A stretch of 64,000 nucleotides of DNA, from NCBI RefSeq assembly GCF_000002985.6, contig NC_003280.10, forward strand, positions 1,116,001-1,180,000. Reading direction: 5' to 3'. The notes below the pieces were generated by a model, which saw nothing but the letters and a program-made list of their open reading frames with translations, was not told the origin of the DNA and made no database searches. Made by a program: the position numbers and the translations under genes. Shown piece after piece: positions 47,607 through 59,600 of the stretch (position 1 is its first letter; each line of letters opens with the position of its first letter). The stretch is from Caenorhabditis elegans. Its lineage: Eukaryota; Nematoda; Chromadorea; Rhabditida; Rhabditidae.

Positions 47607-49224
47607 ATGATTGGAATGGTCAATGTTCAGTGTGATACTCCTCTCGACTACTACGCAACTGCTCCAAACCTGTTGAGCAGAGACACTTCTGTCAGAAAAC
47701 GTGGGGATAGTGAATCAGCAAATGGTAAGTCAAGTTACTGTAGAACTAGAAAAAAAATTAGAAAAAATTAAAAAAAAAAAGCAAAAAATTTTTCAAAAAA
47801 AATTTCAAAAATTTTTCAAAAAAAAAAATTCTAAAAATTTTCAGCTTCCCGCCACAACTCTACCAAGCGTACTCCATCATGGCGTCCACTTTTCACTGGA
47901 CAGGGTAAAAAGAAAAGTTCAAAGCCCAAATATCTACAGGATGGCCGGAAAATGACAGAAGATGGGCATGACGAGGTTGGTATTTTTTCTATTTTTACAA
48001 CAAAAAAATTTGTAAAAATCTGAGCTTTTTCTGTTTAAACATGCTATTCTAGCCAAAAAAAAAAAATCAAAAATTTGAATTCCCGCTGACCCCACGCTGC
48101 AAGCACGCTCCAATGCTAAATTAGCAATGGAGCGCGTTTGGCCAGCCGGATTTCAGAATTTTTAAATTCAAATTGAAGTCTTTAGGCCAATTTCTGTAAT
48201 TTTTCAGCCAAATAAGCTTTGGGAAGAGCTTTTCCTCCGTTCATTCGCCCACAAAATTGAGCAGGAAATCTCGTCGCCGAGCCCACTTGAAGCACACAAA
48301 AATCTGAATTCGGAACTCTCAAAACTCAATATTCAAGGTAAATTTTTGGTTTTTCTTAATTTTTCCGTTTAAAATGCTCCAAATTTCTAGATATATTGCA
48401 AAAAGTTCAGAAAAAATTCCAGAATTTTTAGAAATTTCAGACAAATCCTTCTACCGATCTACATATTCGTTGGTGTCGCCCACGCGGATAGAAAATACTG
48501 ATTTTGAGGAGTTGGAGAGGATCGAGAATCAGGAGAAGACTCAGGATGACTCGTAAGTTTAGAAAAGTCGTTAAAAATTCAAATTCCCGCCGACGGCATG
48601 TTGCAAGCGCGCTCCAGTCATAAATTTAGCATTGGAGCGCATTTGCAACATGCGCTTTGCAAATCTCGCATTTTTGACACTTTTTTAGGTTTAGAACTAT
48701 ACAAACTTACTTAAAATGCAACTTTCAACTCAACAAATTCAAATTCCCGCCGACCGCTGGTTGCAAATGCGCGCCAATGAGAAATTTAGCATTGGGGCGC
48801 ATTTGTAGCTTGCGGTTTGTAAAATTCGAATTTTCGATACATTTTTAGGTTTAGAACTATAAAAACTTACTTAAAATGCAACTTTCAACTCAACAAATTC
48901 AAATTCCCGCCGACCGCTGGTTGTAAGTGCGCGCCACTGAGAAACTTACTGGAAATTCCGTTTTTGACGGTTTTTCGAGGGGAAAAATGCTAAAAACTTT
49001 ACATTTTTTGATTTTCTTGGCAAAAACCTCTGAAAAACTGCAAAATATCCTAGAAATTCAATTTTTAATTAATTTTTTCCAGAAAACCCAACCGCTCCAA
49101 CTCATCAACAGAACGGCCCAGTTCTCAAATTTGCAGTGTTTTTCTTCCATTTATCAAGACAATTAAGGGAAACAAAAAGAAGAATTCGATTACTTCAGTG
49201 AATAATAATACCAAAAATTCATGA
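47607..49224 (+). CDS. Unrecognised basic, Ser-rich protein (210 aa or more)
   Basis: Exons 47607-47724, 47845-47975, 48208-48337, 48441-48552 and 49083-49224 join in phase to give 210 aa. A TTTATTTCCAG acceptor lies 15 bp before the chosen ATG, consistent with trans-splicing; the frame stays open upstream of the ATG, so an earlier exon cannot be excluded. The protein has no signal peptide or membrane span. It is rich in Ser, Lys and Asn, with SKRTPSWRPL-like basic stretches (residues ~45-75), LWEELFLRSFAHKIEQEI as the most helix-like and perhaps conserved part, an acidic DFEELERIENQEK region, and a basic KTIKGNKKKN tail. AATAAA lies at 49,461. I do not recognise the family and propose no function. 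Confidence 0.65.
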
Positions 49225-50489
49225 TTTTTTGAAAATTTTAACTTTTTTTTTCCCGCATTTTTTTGCCTTTTTTCTCAACTTTTACTCTCAAAACCCCACT
49301 CTTTTGTCACATAATATCTATATCATTAATTTAATTTTAAATATTGCCCCAACACACACACAACTACAGTAATCCTCTCACTTTTTCGCCCACCACTCAA
49401 TTGTTGAACACACAATATTATTTTATACAAACCACACACAAAAAAAAAGAAGAATCAATCAATAAATCGGCCACAAGTTCAGTTTTTCAATTTTTGAAAT
49501 TTTTTACATTACGTATTGCATAGGCTATTTCTATATTAAAAATCAGTTTCAAAATTTGGCTGAGTAGCGACTTGGCCAAACTTTGAAGCTTTGTAACTTG
49601 TTCAGATAAAGAGCTAGTGCTTAGATTTCAAAGTTAAAAACCGTATAGTTTTTGTCAAATCGAAATATTCACAATCGGATACAATGCATAAAATAGTCTC
49701 GAGTCGCTACTCAGTTTTAATGGCTCCGTATCACACAGTATACGAGCGGACGTAAAATTTCATGTTCTACAATTTGTCTTTTGCAAGAAGTTTCTAGCAT
49801 CAAAATGAACAAAGTTATGGTGTTTTTGAAAATTTAACTGAGTAGCGACTCAGTGTGCCACGGAGTCATTAAATAATCGACTGAGTAGCGACTCGCTATA
49901 TTTCAAATGTGCATAACTTTGCTGATTTTGGTCCTAGGAAAACTTGCTCCAAAAGGCAAAATTGTTGTAGCCCATAAAATTTCACGTTGGCTGGAACAAA
50001 ATTTGATACGGAGTCATTAATTTCGCTGAGTAGCGACTCATCAAATTCTAAAGCAGCATAACTCTTTTCAATAATGAGGTAGAAACATGTTCTAAAAAGC
50101 AAAATTGGAGCCAATAAAATTTTATTTTGACTTTTATTTTGGCACACAGTTTGATACGGAGTCATTAATTTCGCTGAGTAGCAACTTGTTTCAATAAAAG
50201 TAAAGCGTACTTTAAAATGCACAAACCTTGAAAAAAGCTTATGAAAATTTTTTTTTCAGAACAAAAAAATCTGAAAAGTTCAAATTTTCAGACTGTCCTC
50301 TGGCCTTGTGATATGCAAATCTAGTGGTGAAATGTCAAAACAACAGCCAATTTTTAGACTTTTATGGTAATTTTGCTGACCTTTATCAATTTTTCCGTCG
50401 AAATTTCCATTTGTTTACAGTGGCAATTTTTCGGTATAAAATGTGCCCCAATTTACCACATTTTATCGCAAAATTTTCCGTGTTAAAAC

Positions 50490-53166
50490 ATGCTCAAAAT
50501 GATATTGTCAGCACTATTTCTAATCCCAGCAAGTCAGGGATTCATAGATTTTAACCCAATTTGTACAAAATTGGTAGAATATAAAGACTCACAGAATACT
50601 GTTCTGGAGGGATATTTGGCGTATCCTGTGTAAGTTTTTAGTGGGAATTTTTTTTTAATTTTTGAGGTTTTCCAGAATTACTGGGTTCTTCCGTAAGCGC
50701 CCTGCTGTCATCATCTTCCATGCTTTCACTGGACGTACCGAATTTGATAATCAGAAGGCTAGGGATTTGGCTAAGGTAGGTCAAAGTCTAGGAAAAAGGA
50801 AATTAGCTTTACTTTTGTCTTTTGGAGCAAGTTTCTAGGATCAAAAATTCACACAGCTATGACAATTTGAAGATGAGTCGCTACTCAGCAAAATTAATGG
50901 CTTGGCTCCGTATCACATTTAATACCATTTAATTAAAACGGTTATACTCTACAACTTTGCCTCTTGTAGCAAGTATCTAGGACTAAAGTGAACAAAGTTA
51001 TGGCAGTTTGAAACTTGTTTGAGTCGCTACTCAGCTAAATTGATGGCTCCGTATCATATTGAGTAGCGACTGAACAAGTCGTCATGAAACTCAAATGGCC
51101 ATGACTTTGCTCATTATTACTCTTTGAAACTTGGTGTAAGAGGCAAAGTTAGTCCACGTCGGTGGTATAAAGTGTGATACGGAGCTATTGGAACTGAGTA
51201 GCGACTCAAATTGCAAACTTGGTACTCTGGTTTGAAATTTACGCTCCAAGTTGTACCATGTTTCCAGGCCAATATAAAATCTAGCCAAGTCGCTACTCAG
51301 CTAATTACTCCAAAAGTTGCCATAACTTCCCCCATTTTGCTCCAAGAAATTTGGCTCCAAGAGAAAAAATGTAGAAAATACAATTGTTTAAAAAATTCCA
51401 TAATTTTCAGCTCGGCTACGTAGCTTTTGCCGCAGATACCTATGGAAAAGGAAAAGCCGCTCCAGATGTGAATGGAAATTTTGCCATTATGGGAGGTGGG
51501 TTCTAATAATTTCCAGATTCTATCTAAACTAGACTAAAATTGAAATTTTCCAGAACCACAACCCTCCGCAGCTGGATTCTGAGTGCCTGGAACTATGTAA
51601 GAGGTCTAAAATATGTCCAAACTAACAATATCGGGTCAATTGGGTTCTGTTTTGGCGGGCTTTGTACTTTGGATTTGGCCCGTTTCAATGTTGGACTAAA
51701 AGCTGCTGTGTCATTCCATGGAACACTTACGGATTACCCGGGAAATGGAACGTAAGATTTTTTGGTGATGGGGTTACTGTAGTTGACCCAAAAGGGTTTT
51801 CACTTGAAAAGTTAACTTTTCGAAAATTCTCATGGTCAAATTTGAAGCCAGCAGGTGTTTTTACCTTATAATTACCATTTTCTGGCAAATTTAGAAAGAT
51901 CGTGCTTTGATGAACTTTTGGGTTTGTTTGAGACTACAATAATCAAATCTTTGGAAAATAATAAATGAACTGAAAATCAATGAGAAAATTAAAATTTTAA
52001 ATGGATGATGAACCGAAAATTTTCTAATTCTAATTTTTGGTTGAAAGGTAAAAAACTGATTTACTAATTTTTTTTTGAAAATTCTCACAGTCTATTCGAC
52101 ACCTCAAAAAAATGACAGAGTTGAGCTTATTCTTGGTCTTTTTCTGGAAAATTCATAGTTCGGAAAGTTTTGATGATTAAATTTGAATTGGTGAGCTATT
52201 TTAACCTCAAAATTGCACTTTTCGGCAATGTTTAGAGTACGTGGGTATTTTGTGGTTAGACGTGGTGCATCAACCTTTGTTTGTGGACTTTTGAGCCTAT
52301 GAAGCCTTGAAAAATGACTAGTATCGTCAAATTTTATTTTCTAAAAACGTCGAACAAAATAGCTGACTTTCAATATATTTTTGAAATTTTCATATAAAAT
52401 CCAAAATTAGCAAGCATTTTTGCCCTATAATTTGCTGAAAAAAAAGCCAATTTTGATGTGGAGCCTAGAAAAATGATTAGTATCGTCGAATTAAATTTCT
52501 CAAAAAACAACATAATATTGCACAAAAATTTTCAAAAAATTTCGAATAATTTTTTTCAAAAAAAAAAAATTGCAAAAAATTTTTTAATTTTTTTAAAATA
52601 TTCAAAACTTGAAAAACTAGCTGATTTTTAAAATATTTTTGAAATTTTCATATAAAATTCTAAATTAGCAAGTGTTTTTACCCTAAAATTACGGTTTCAA
52701 ATTTTTAAACATGGTGCATCGATAGGTGTTTTCTGACTTTTGAGTTCAATTGACTAAACTGAAAAAATAAGTGTTCGGGGGTAGAATTTTGCAAGAAATC
52801 TGAATTTAATAATGAAAAACTGCAAAAAATTTCGATTTTCGTATGATTTCTTGGATTCAAAAAAAGTAAAAAAAAAACATTTTTCCAAAAAAATTCCCCA
52901 TTTTCAGCACAATCGACGCTTCAATCCAAGCTCATCACGGAGATGCAGACCCTCACACTACAAATCAAAACGCCGATGATTTCATTGAAGAAATGAGGAG
53001 AAGAAACGGTGATTGGATGTTCAGTAGATACGCCCACGCCGTCCACGCCTTCACTCTCCCCGGAGTTGAGAATTGGGAAATTCCAGGAGCCGCATTTGAT
53101 CCTATTGCTTCTAATAGATCTTGGAGTGCTATGAAATCATTTTTGACGGAGAAGCTGAGCAATTGA
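50490..53166 (+). CDS. Secreted dienelactone-hydrolase-family protein, copy A
   Basis: Exons 50490-50629, 50676-50775, 51411-51499, 51554-51751 and 52908-53166; 261 aa. Signal peptide MLKMILSALFLIPASQG. Alpha/beta-hydrolase features of dienelactone hydrolases are GFCFGG with nucleophile Cys about 142, HGDADP carrying the Asp, and YAHAVHAFT carrying the His, so the Cys-Asp-His triad is complete. Relative to the inverted copy B, the end of exon 3 is altered: a strong GTGGGT donor at 51,496 would put the next exon out of frame, and the frame is kept only with the weak GTTCTA donor after 51,499. The copy may thus be poorly spliced. AATAAA lies at 53,197. Substrate unknown; in worms the family is likely catabolic or detoxifying. 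Confidence 0.78.
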
Positions 53167-53839
53167 CGAGTTTTGGAATTTTTCAAGTTTTCCAAAAATA
53201 AATTTTTCTTCAAATTTTTTTTTGTAATATTATAGTTTTGTAAATATTTAAAAAATAAAAGTAGTTTTTTAACGTTCAATAATTGATATTAAAAATAAAT
53301 GTCAAATGCGCTCCACTGCGAAGCCTACAAATTTTTGGAACTCTAGAACATTTCAAATTTGAAGAATTAAAAATAGTAGATTTAGACCTTATCAGATACT
53401 GTAATAAACTTTGAAAATTTCACTTTTACACTAAAAAATTAAAAAAAAAAGTCCCACTTACCGCAGGTTGCATACGCGCTCCATTGCTAATATTGCTGAA
53501 ATTGCGGGATTTTTGACCGTCTCGGCTCGGAAAATTAACAAAATTAAAGTTTTCAACCTTTATTTGACAGAATATGTATATTATTTACAAGAAAAGCAAA
53601 ATAAAATAAATTACTAAAAATGGCAGGGATATTTTTTTGCTGAACTTTATTATGGGGAAGGGTTCGAGGTATAGGTTAAAAGAAGGTCTCTTCACGATAA
53701 ATTACTACGAAATTGTGTAATTTTTACAAAATAAGAATTAAAAGTGATCAAATTGTGAAGAAAACAAAATTCAGATAAAATTTCAGAAATTTTTTTTTCA
53801 AAGTTTTTTTTTCGAAAAACATTAAAATTTCAAAACTTC
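53167..53839. other. Spacer between the inverted hydrolase copies
   Basis: It holds the two convergent 3' ends (AATAAA at 53,197 on the plus strand; a minus-strand AATAAA near 53,650) and AT-rich sequence. A partial GCGCTCCATTGC repeat occurs near 53,460-53,500. No gene was seen. Confidence 0.5.
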
Positions 53840-56084
53840 TCAATTAAGAAGTTTTTCAGCCAAAAACGCTTCCATGGCGCTCCAAGACCTATTCGAAGCA
53901 ATAGGATCGAATGCGGCTCCTGGAATTCCCCAATTCTCGACTCCGGGGAGAGTAAAGGCGTGGAGGGCGTGGGCGTATCTACTGAACATCCAATCACCGT
54001 TTCTTCTCCTCATTTCTTCAATGAAATCCTCGGCATTTTCATTTGTAGTGTGAGGGTCTGCATCTCCATGATGAGCTTGAATTGAGGCGTCGATTGCTCT
54101 GAAAATGGGGAATTTTTTTGGAAAAATGTTTTTTTTTTACTTTTTTTGAATCCAAGAAATCATACGAAAATCGAAATTTTTTGCAGTTTTTCATTATTAA
54201 ATTCAGATTTCTTGCAAAATTCTACCCCCAAACACTTATTTTTCCAGTTTAGTCAATTGAACTCAAAAGTCAGAAAACACCTATCGATGCACCATGTTTA
54301 AAAATTTGAAACCGTAATTTTAGGGTAAAAACACTTGCTAATTTAGAATTTTATATGAAAATTTCAAAAATATTTTAAAAATCAGCTAGTTTTTCAAGTT
54401 TTGAATATTTTAAAAAAATTAAAAAATTTTTTGCAATTTTTTTTTTTTGAAAAAAATTATTCGAAATTTTTTGAAAATTTTTGTGCAATATTACGTTGTT
54501 TTTTGAGAAATTTAATTCGACGATACTAATCATTTTTCTAGGCTCCACATCAAAATTGGCTCAAAAATCCGCAAACAATGATGTCTTACCACAAAATGCA
54601 CAGATATTTTGAATTTGTACGATAACTGCAATTCTAGGGTAGAAATTGCTGCTTAATTCAATTTGACAATGAGAATTTTCGAAAAATAAATTTCTCAAGT
54701 GAAAACCCTTCCAGCCAAACTACAGTAACCCCACCAAAAAAATCTTACGTTCCATTTCCCGGGTAATCCGTAAGTGTTCCATGGAACGACACAGCAGCTT
54801 TTAGTCCAACATTGAAACGGGCCAAATCCAAAGTACAAAGCCCGCCAAAACAGAACCCAATTGACCCGATATTGTTAGTATCTACAAAAGAGAGCCCCTT
54901 CACATAGGTCCAAGCACTTATAATTCGGTTGCGGAGGATTGTGGTTCTGGAAAATTTTAATTGCTGAGACATTTTTTGTACATTAGTGAAATCTACCTAT
55001 TGCCTAGAAGTTGCCCCATAATTGCAAAATTTCCATTCACATCTGGAGCGGCCTTTCCTTTTCCATAGGTATCCGCAGCAAATGCTACATAGCCGAGCTG
55101 AAAATTATGGAATTTTGTGAACAATTATATTTTCTATGTACAAGTTTGCTCTTGGAGCCATGTTTCTAGGATCAAAATGAATAAAGTTACGGCAGTCTTA
55201 GAGAAATTCGCTGAGTAGCGGCTCAGTTCACATTTAAATTTGCTTGTAAAATTGAAAAAAAAAACTCGGAAAAGGTTAGAAATGAGCAGCAAATTTGGAA
55301 AAAATTGTGCAAAATGTATTAGAAATCGCAAAAATCTAAAAACATTTTTTCTAAAAATTTGAATTTCCGTCGGTCGCTGATCGACAGTGCGCTCCGTTGA
55401 TAAATTAGCATTGGAGCGCATTTTCAGTTTTTTTGAGTTTAAAATGAAACAAGCTCTACTAAAATTTCAATGTTCAGTCAAAAAATTCATATTTCCTGCC
55501 GGCCGCTGGTTTCATGTGCGCTCCCGTGCTGAAAAAGAGTCGTTAATTTCGCTGAGTAGCGACTTAGCAAATTTTGAAGTTGGCATAAATTTTTTTGTTC
55601 TGCTTCTACATGCGTGCTCCAAAAACCTTGTAGACCAAAAAAAATTTAAATACACCAAGTGTGATACGGAGTCAGGAATTTGGCTGAGTAGCGACTCAAC
55701 TTCAAATTGTCATAACTTTGCTCTCATTTTAATCCTAGAACCTTGCTCCAAAAGCCAAAATTGCAAAATTGATTCATCGACTTTGACCTACCTTAGCCAA
55801 ATCCCTAGCCTTCTGATTATCAAATTCGGTACGTCCAGTGAAAGCATGGAAGATGATGACAGCAGGGCGCTTACGGAAGAATCCAGTAATTCTGGAAATT
55901 TCAAATGTTTACAAAAATTTTCAATTTTTCTACTGAAAACTCACACAGGATAAGCCAAATACCCCTCCAAAACCGTATTCTGTGAGTCTCGGTACTCTAC
56001 CAGCCGGGTCACAATTGGGTTAAAGTCAATTGTCCCCAAGCTCAGGGGAATTAGAAATAACGATGCCAAAATTATTTTCTGCAT
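53840..56084 (-). CDS. Secreted dienelactone-hydrolase-family protein, copy B
   Basis: Exons 56084-55945, 55891-55792, 55097-54997, 54946-54749 and 54098-53840; 265 aa, each exon the same length as in copy A except exon 3 (101 instead of 89). Signal peptide MQKIILASLFLIPLSLG. The triad is intact: GFCFGG (Cys about 146), HGDADP (Asp about 192), YAHALHAFT. Splice donors are all ordinary (GTGAGT, GTAGGT, GTAGAT, GTAAGA). The gene is tail to tail with copy A. Exons 2 and 5 and the last intron are nearly identical between copies, exon 1 and exon 4's start less so, indicating recent duplication or conversion. A TCATAATAAAGTTC-type minus-strand polyadenylation signal lies about 190 bp downstream. 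Confidence 0.85.
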
Positions 56085-57236
56085 ATTGTTTTTTGTCAGA
56101 TAAAACATGAAAAATCACGACGCGTTTTATACTTTTTATACCCGAAAAATAGATAATCCTTTTTGGCCCCGAGAGAGCAGAGAGAATTAGGGATAAAAAT
56201 TGTGAAAAACTGCGGGTTTTAGTACTCCCAGACATTTATTTTGTTGTATAAACAAGTGGAAATATTGTTGAAAACTTGGAGGAAAAATGTTCAAAGGTCA
56301 GTGCTCCGATTTTATGGTAATTTTCTTATCTGAAAATGACCAAAAATTGGTTGACCGCGGTTGTTTTCCACTTTTTTCACACCATTTTTGCATCAAATTT
56401 GCATAGTTTAGTTTTGATTGCTACTCTTATCAGTCTATCAACTTTTGGTCACAAAAATTCCTCTCTCGTGATGGACTACAGTGTTCTTCGGCTTGAAAAT
56501 TTGTGTTTCTCTGCAATTTTTGACCCTAAAACTAGTTTTTAAGATTCAGTGCATTTTGTCGTGAGACATGGTGAATCGATAGATGTTTGCGTATTTTTGA
56601 AGCTACAGTAACCCAAAAACGTGCAAAATTGGCGAAAATTAAATGAAATTGTTATTCAAAATTGAGATTTTTGTGAAATTGTGAAGAAAATTTGAAAAAA
56701 AATTTTCCAATTAAAAAACGATTTTTGTTCTATTTTTACTAAAAATTCATATTTTTGAAAATTTTAAACTTGAAAATTTGTTTCTCGGCCCTAAAACAAG
56801 TTTTCCAGCGAATTGGAAATTTTGGTGCATTTTGTCGTGAGACATGGTGCATCGATGAAAATTTGCGTATTTTTAATGCTACAGTAACCCCAAAACGTGC
56901 TGAATTGGCAAAAAAAGTATATTTATAACTCTAAAACAGGATTAAATTGAAAAAATCGAAGAAATTGAAAAAAAAACTAGTTTTCCAGAAATTTTCCAGT
57001 CTCTGTGAATTTTTTCGTAAGACATTGTGCATCGAAGAGTGTCTGTGTACTTTTGGAGCTACCGTAACCCAAAAACTTGCAATTTAACTGTTTTTTTTAA
57101 CATAAAAGGTACACAGTATTGCAACTTTTTGAGCTCCAAATTTCCAGAAATTTTTTTCAAAACTGTTGAAAAAATTTTAAAATTATACATTTGTTTATTC
57201 AATCAATACCGCTTCACCGGAGGGGCAAAGGAAGTC

Positions 57237-57926
57237 AGAATCCCAATTTCCTCGGTTTTTGGTGTCCCCTGAAGAATTGAAAAGTAGTTGGTAGGATTTT
57301 TCTCAAAATTTGAATAAATCCAGTAGTTGGAATTATCCAAAAATTTATCAAAAAAATTTTATCTGCACACATTGATCAAAATTCAAATTTTTCAAAAAAT
57401 CAAAACAAATTGTTAAATTATTTTTTTAAAATAAAATCTTAATCTTTCTTGTACGGTTTTTATGTGTTCACAAAAAATTCAGTTTTTTGCTTTTCCGGGG
57501 TACTGTAGCTCCAAGAGTCTGTGTACTTACACTGACCGAAAGAAAAAAACTGAAAACTTTTGTAGAAAAAAAATTTCAAAAAAAAATTACAACATGTTTT
57601 TAAGCCAATTTGAAAATTCAGTGCATTTTGTCGTAAGACATGGGTCATCGAAGGGCGATTGCGTACTTCTGGGGCTACAGTAACCAGACAATACTTCAAA
57701 AAAAACTCTCACCGAGTCGTATTGTCCCTAGGACCATCTTTCGTTCCACAGTACACCGCAACATTGTCCAGACGTGTCTTATCGTACTTATCTTCTCCTG
57801 GAATATTTTTCAACGCAAATCCTATGAAAAATTGGGCATTTTTTGGGCAAAATTGTGTATTTTTCCATGCTGAATCTTTCAATGCTCCGTCACTGCTGAG
57901 AATTTGATTTTGCTCATTTGGAGCAC
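57237..57926 (-). pseudogene. Partial VMO-I-like copy lacking its first exon
   Basis: Exon 57926-57713 encodes GAPNEQNQILSSDGALKDSA, WKNTQFCPKNAQFFIGFALK and LDNVAVYCGTKDGPRDNT, a beta-prism-type repeat of the vitelline membrane outer layer I family. The following piece at 57,268 resembles the upstream copy's last exon (NRGNWDSDFLCP in one frame), but the splice phase leads to an early stop. The matching frame also ends soon, at VLIE. No counterpart of the upstream copy's first exon exists in the short gap before it. It is most likely a truncated tandem duplicate, though an unusual splice pattern with the upstream exon is possible. Confidence 0.5.
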
Positions 57927-58004
57927 CTAATTTCCACGTTTCATTTTTTCATTTTTCAATTTTTTTAAATGAAAGAAAAAAATCTAAATAATAAAAATAC
58001 GAGT

Positions 58005-59142
58005 TTATTGATTCAATACAATGAACACAAGAATAATACCGAAAATTTCAAACTTCCCGCCGGAAAAGTTAAAAAAGGGGTCCCGTCGGTAGTGGCCCCT
58101 CTCCTGGTAATCTTCCGATCTTTGCGGTGGCGGAGGTGGCGGTTTTTCAATTTTACAGCACTTCATTTCCAAATCATTTGTTCCCAACGGTGTAAACTCT
58201 GGACCTGGCATAAAAGGAACCATTGCTTCCATTTGCGACCGAATCAAGCAGACCGCTTCACCGGTGGGGCATAGGAAGTCAGAATCCCAGTTTCCTCGGT
58301 TTTTGGTGTTTCCTAAAATTTTGAAAATACGATTAGTGGGTTAAGCTTCAAATTTGGATAATTTCAGTAGTTGAAATTTTAAGAATATCATAAAAATAGG
58401 CGGAGTTACATCATTTTGAAAAAAAAAAATTTAATTTAAATTTTTTTTCACATTTTCAAATAAAACCAATTTTTTTCAAATCTTTTAAATTCAAATTTTT
58501 TGAATTTTTATACTAATCCAACAAAATACTTACCCTCACCGTATTGTCCCTGGGACCATCTTTCGTCCCACAGTACACCGCAACATTGTCTGTGTATTTT
58601 TCCATGCCGAGTCTTTTACAACTCCTTCACTGCTGAGAATTTGATTTTGCTCAGTTGGAGCACCTGGAAAAGGGCTTATGGCAAAAACTATAATATTTGA
58701 AATATTTTGAGTAGGAAATTCGATTTCCACACCACTTTTTGAGTTTTAAAACATTTTTTGACCTAAAATTTGAAAATTCTGTGCTGGTCGGTCGTTTGCG
58801 TACTTTTCAAGCTACAATAACCCACAAAACTCGAAAATATGGGTAACAGAACACAGAAAATTCAAAATTTCTAATAAAAAGTTCCTACAGCTCACCAGAA
58901 CTCCCAAATTCCTGACAATACAGAGCAACCGCACTGACAGAACCAACGATCAATGAAAAATCACTGGAAAATTCATCGGCAGTATTTTGTGAGTATTTTA
59001 TTTTCAAGCCATTTGCATAATGTCCTGCTGGACAAGAAACTGGATTTTTCCAAACCGAACGAAGTTATCCGGGAGATGTAAAACATTGAACTTGGAGCAG
59101 AAGTAGAGAAATTTGAACGAAATCGCGGAGATTTAGAATGTT
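58005..59142 (-). CDS. VMO-I (vitelline membrane outer layer protein I)-like gene, probably damaged
   Basis: Exons about 59142-58896, 58663-58540 and 58312-58005. Recognisable segments are CPAGHYANGLKIKYSQ, SAVALYCQEFGSSG, GAPTEQNQILSSEG and WDSDFLCPTGEAVCLIRSQM ending with NDLEMKCC. The last corresponds to the C-P-G ... DDTALN ... CC pattern of VMO-I domains. A Pro-rich linker and a hydrophobic C-terminal tail (IFGIILVFIVLN) follow. Two problems are visible. Exon 2 lacks ~67 bp present in the downstream copy between KNTQ and DNVAVYC, shifting frame. In exon 1 the frame needed for CPAGHYANG has a stop upstream, so the exon start is uncertain. It may be a pseudogene or use another exon arrangement. 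Confidence 0.5.
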
Positions 59143-59167
59143 CTGAAAATTTTGATGGTTTTTGCAA

Positions 59168-59600
59168 GATAGGTAGGCATAGGCAGGCTAGGTAGGCAAG
59201 AAAGGCTAGGTAGGCTAGGTAGGCTTGGTAGGCTAGATAGGCTAGGTAGGCATAGAAAGACATAGGTATGCACATGTAGGCATAGGTAGGCTAGGTAGGC
59301 TAGGTAGGCATAGAAAGACATAGGTATGCACATGTAGGCATAGGTAGGCTAGGTAGGCTAGGTAGGCACATGCAGGCATAGGTAGGCAGCAGCGGTTGAT
59401 AGGCGAGAACTGCTATCCAAACAGACACAGGCAGCAATAGGTAGGCATAGGTACGCAAAGGTACAGGCAAGCAGACAGCTTGAGAGGCTGACAGGCGCGT
59501 CTGGCAAGTCCAGCAGGCACAGGCAACGATAGGTAGGCATAGCATTGGCAGGCATATGGCAGGTAGGCAGGAAGTAAATTCAGGCGCTTGAAGGCTTACC
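59168..59600 (-). repeat. Minisatellite, unit around TAGGTAGGCA
   Basis: About 40 degenerate units of 8-10 bp (GGTAGGCTA, AGGTAGGCATA, AGACATAGGTATGCACATG), including a 52-bp higher-order direct repeat (about 59,240 and 59,292). The motif is the complement of the minisatellite at 4640-4990. Frames reading AYLAYLAYL are repeat artefacts. Confidence 0.88.

Larger units (their letters stand above)
50490..56084. repeat. Inverted gene duplication, arms of ~2.2-2.7 kb
   Basis: Copy A (plus) and copy B (minus) share exon structure and intron sequence. For example, the final intron of each (52,430-52,907 and 54,099-54,560) matches as reverse complements over several hundred bases, down to unusual runs such as ACACTTATTTTTCCAGTTTA on one strand. 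Intron 2 lengths differ (635 and 694 bp) because of GAGTAGCGAC-type repeats. Confidence 0.85.

Noticed and set aside
59133..59545. AYLAYLAYL and related hydrophobic open frames
   Set aside because: Produced by the TAGGTAGGCA minisatellite; no splice or start context.
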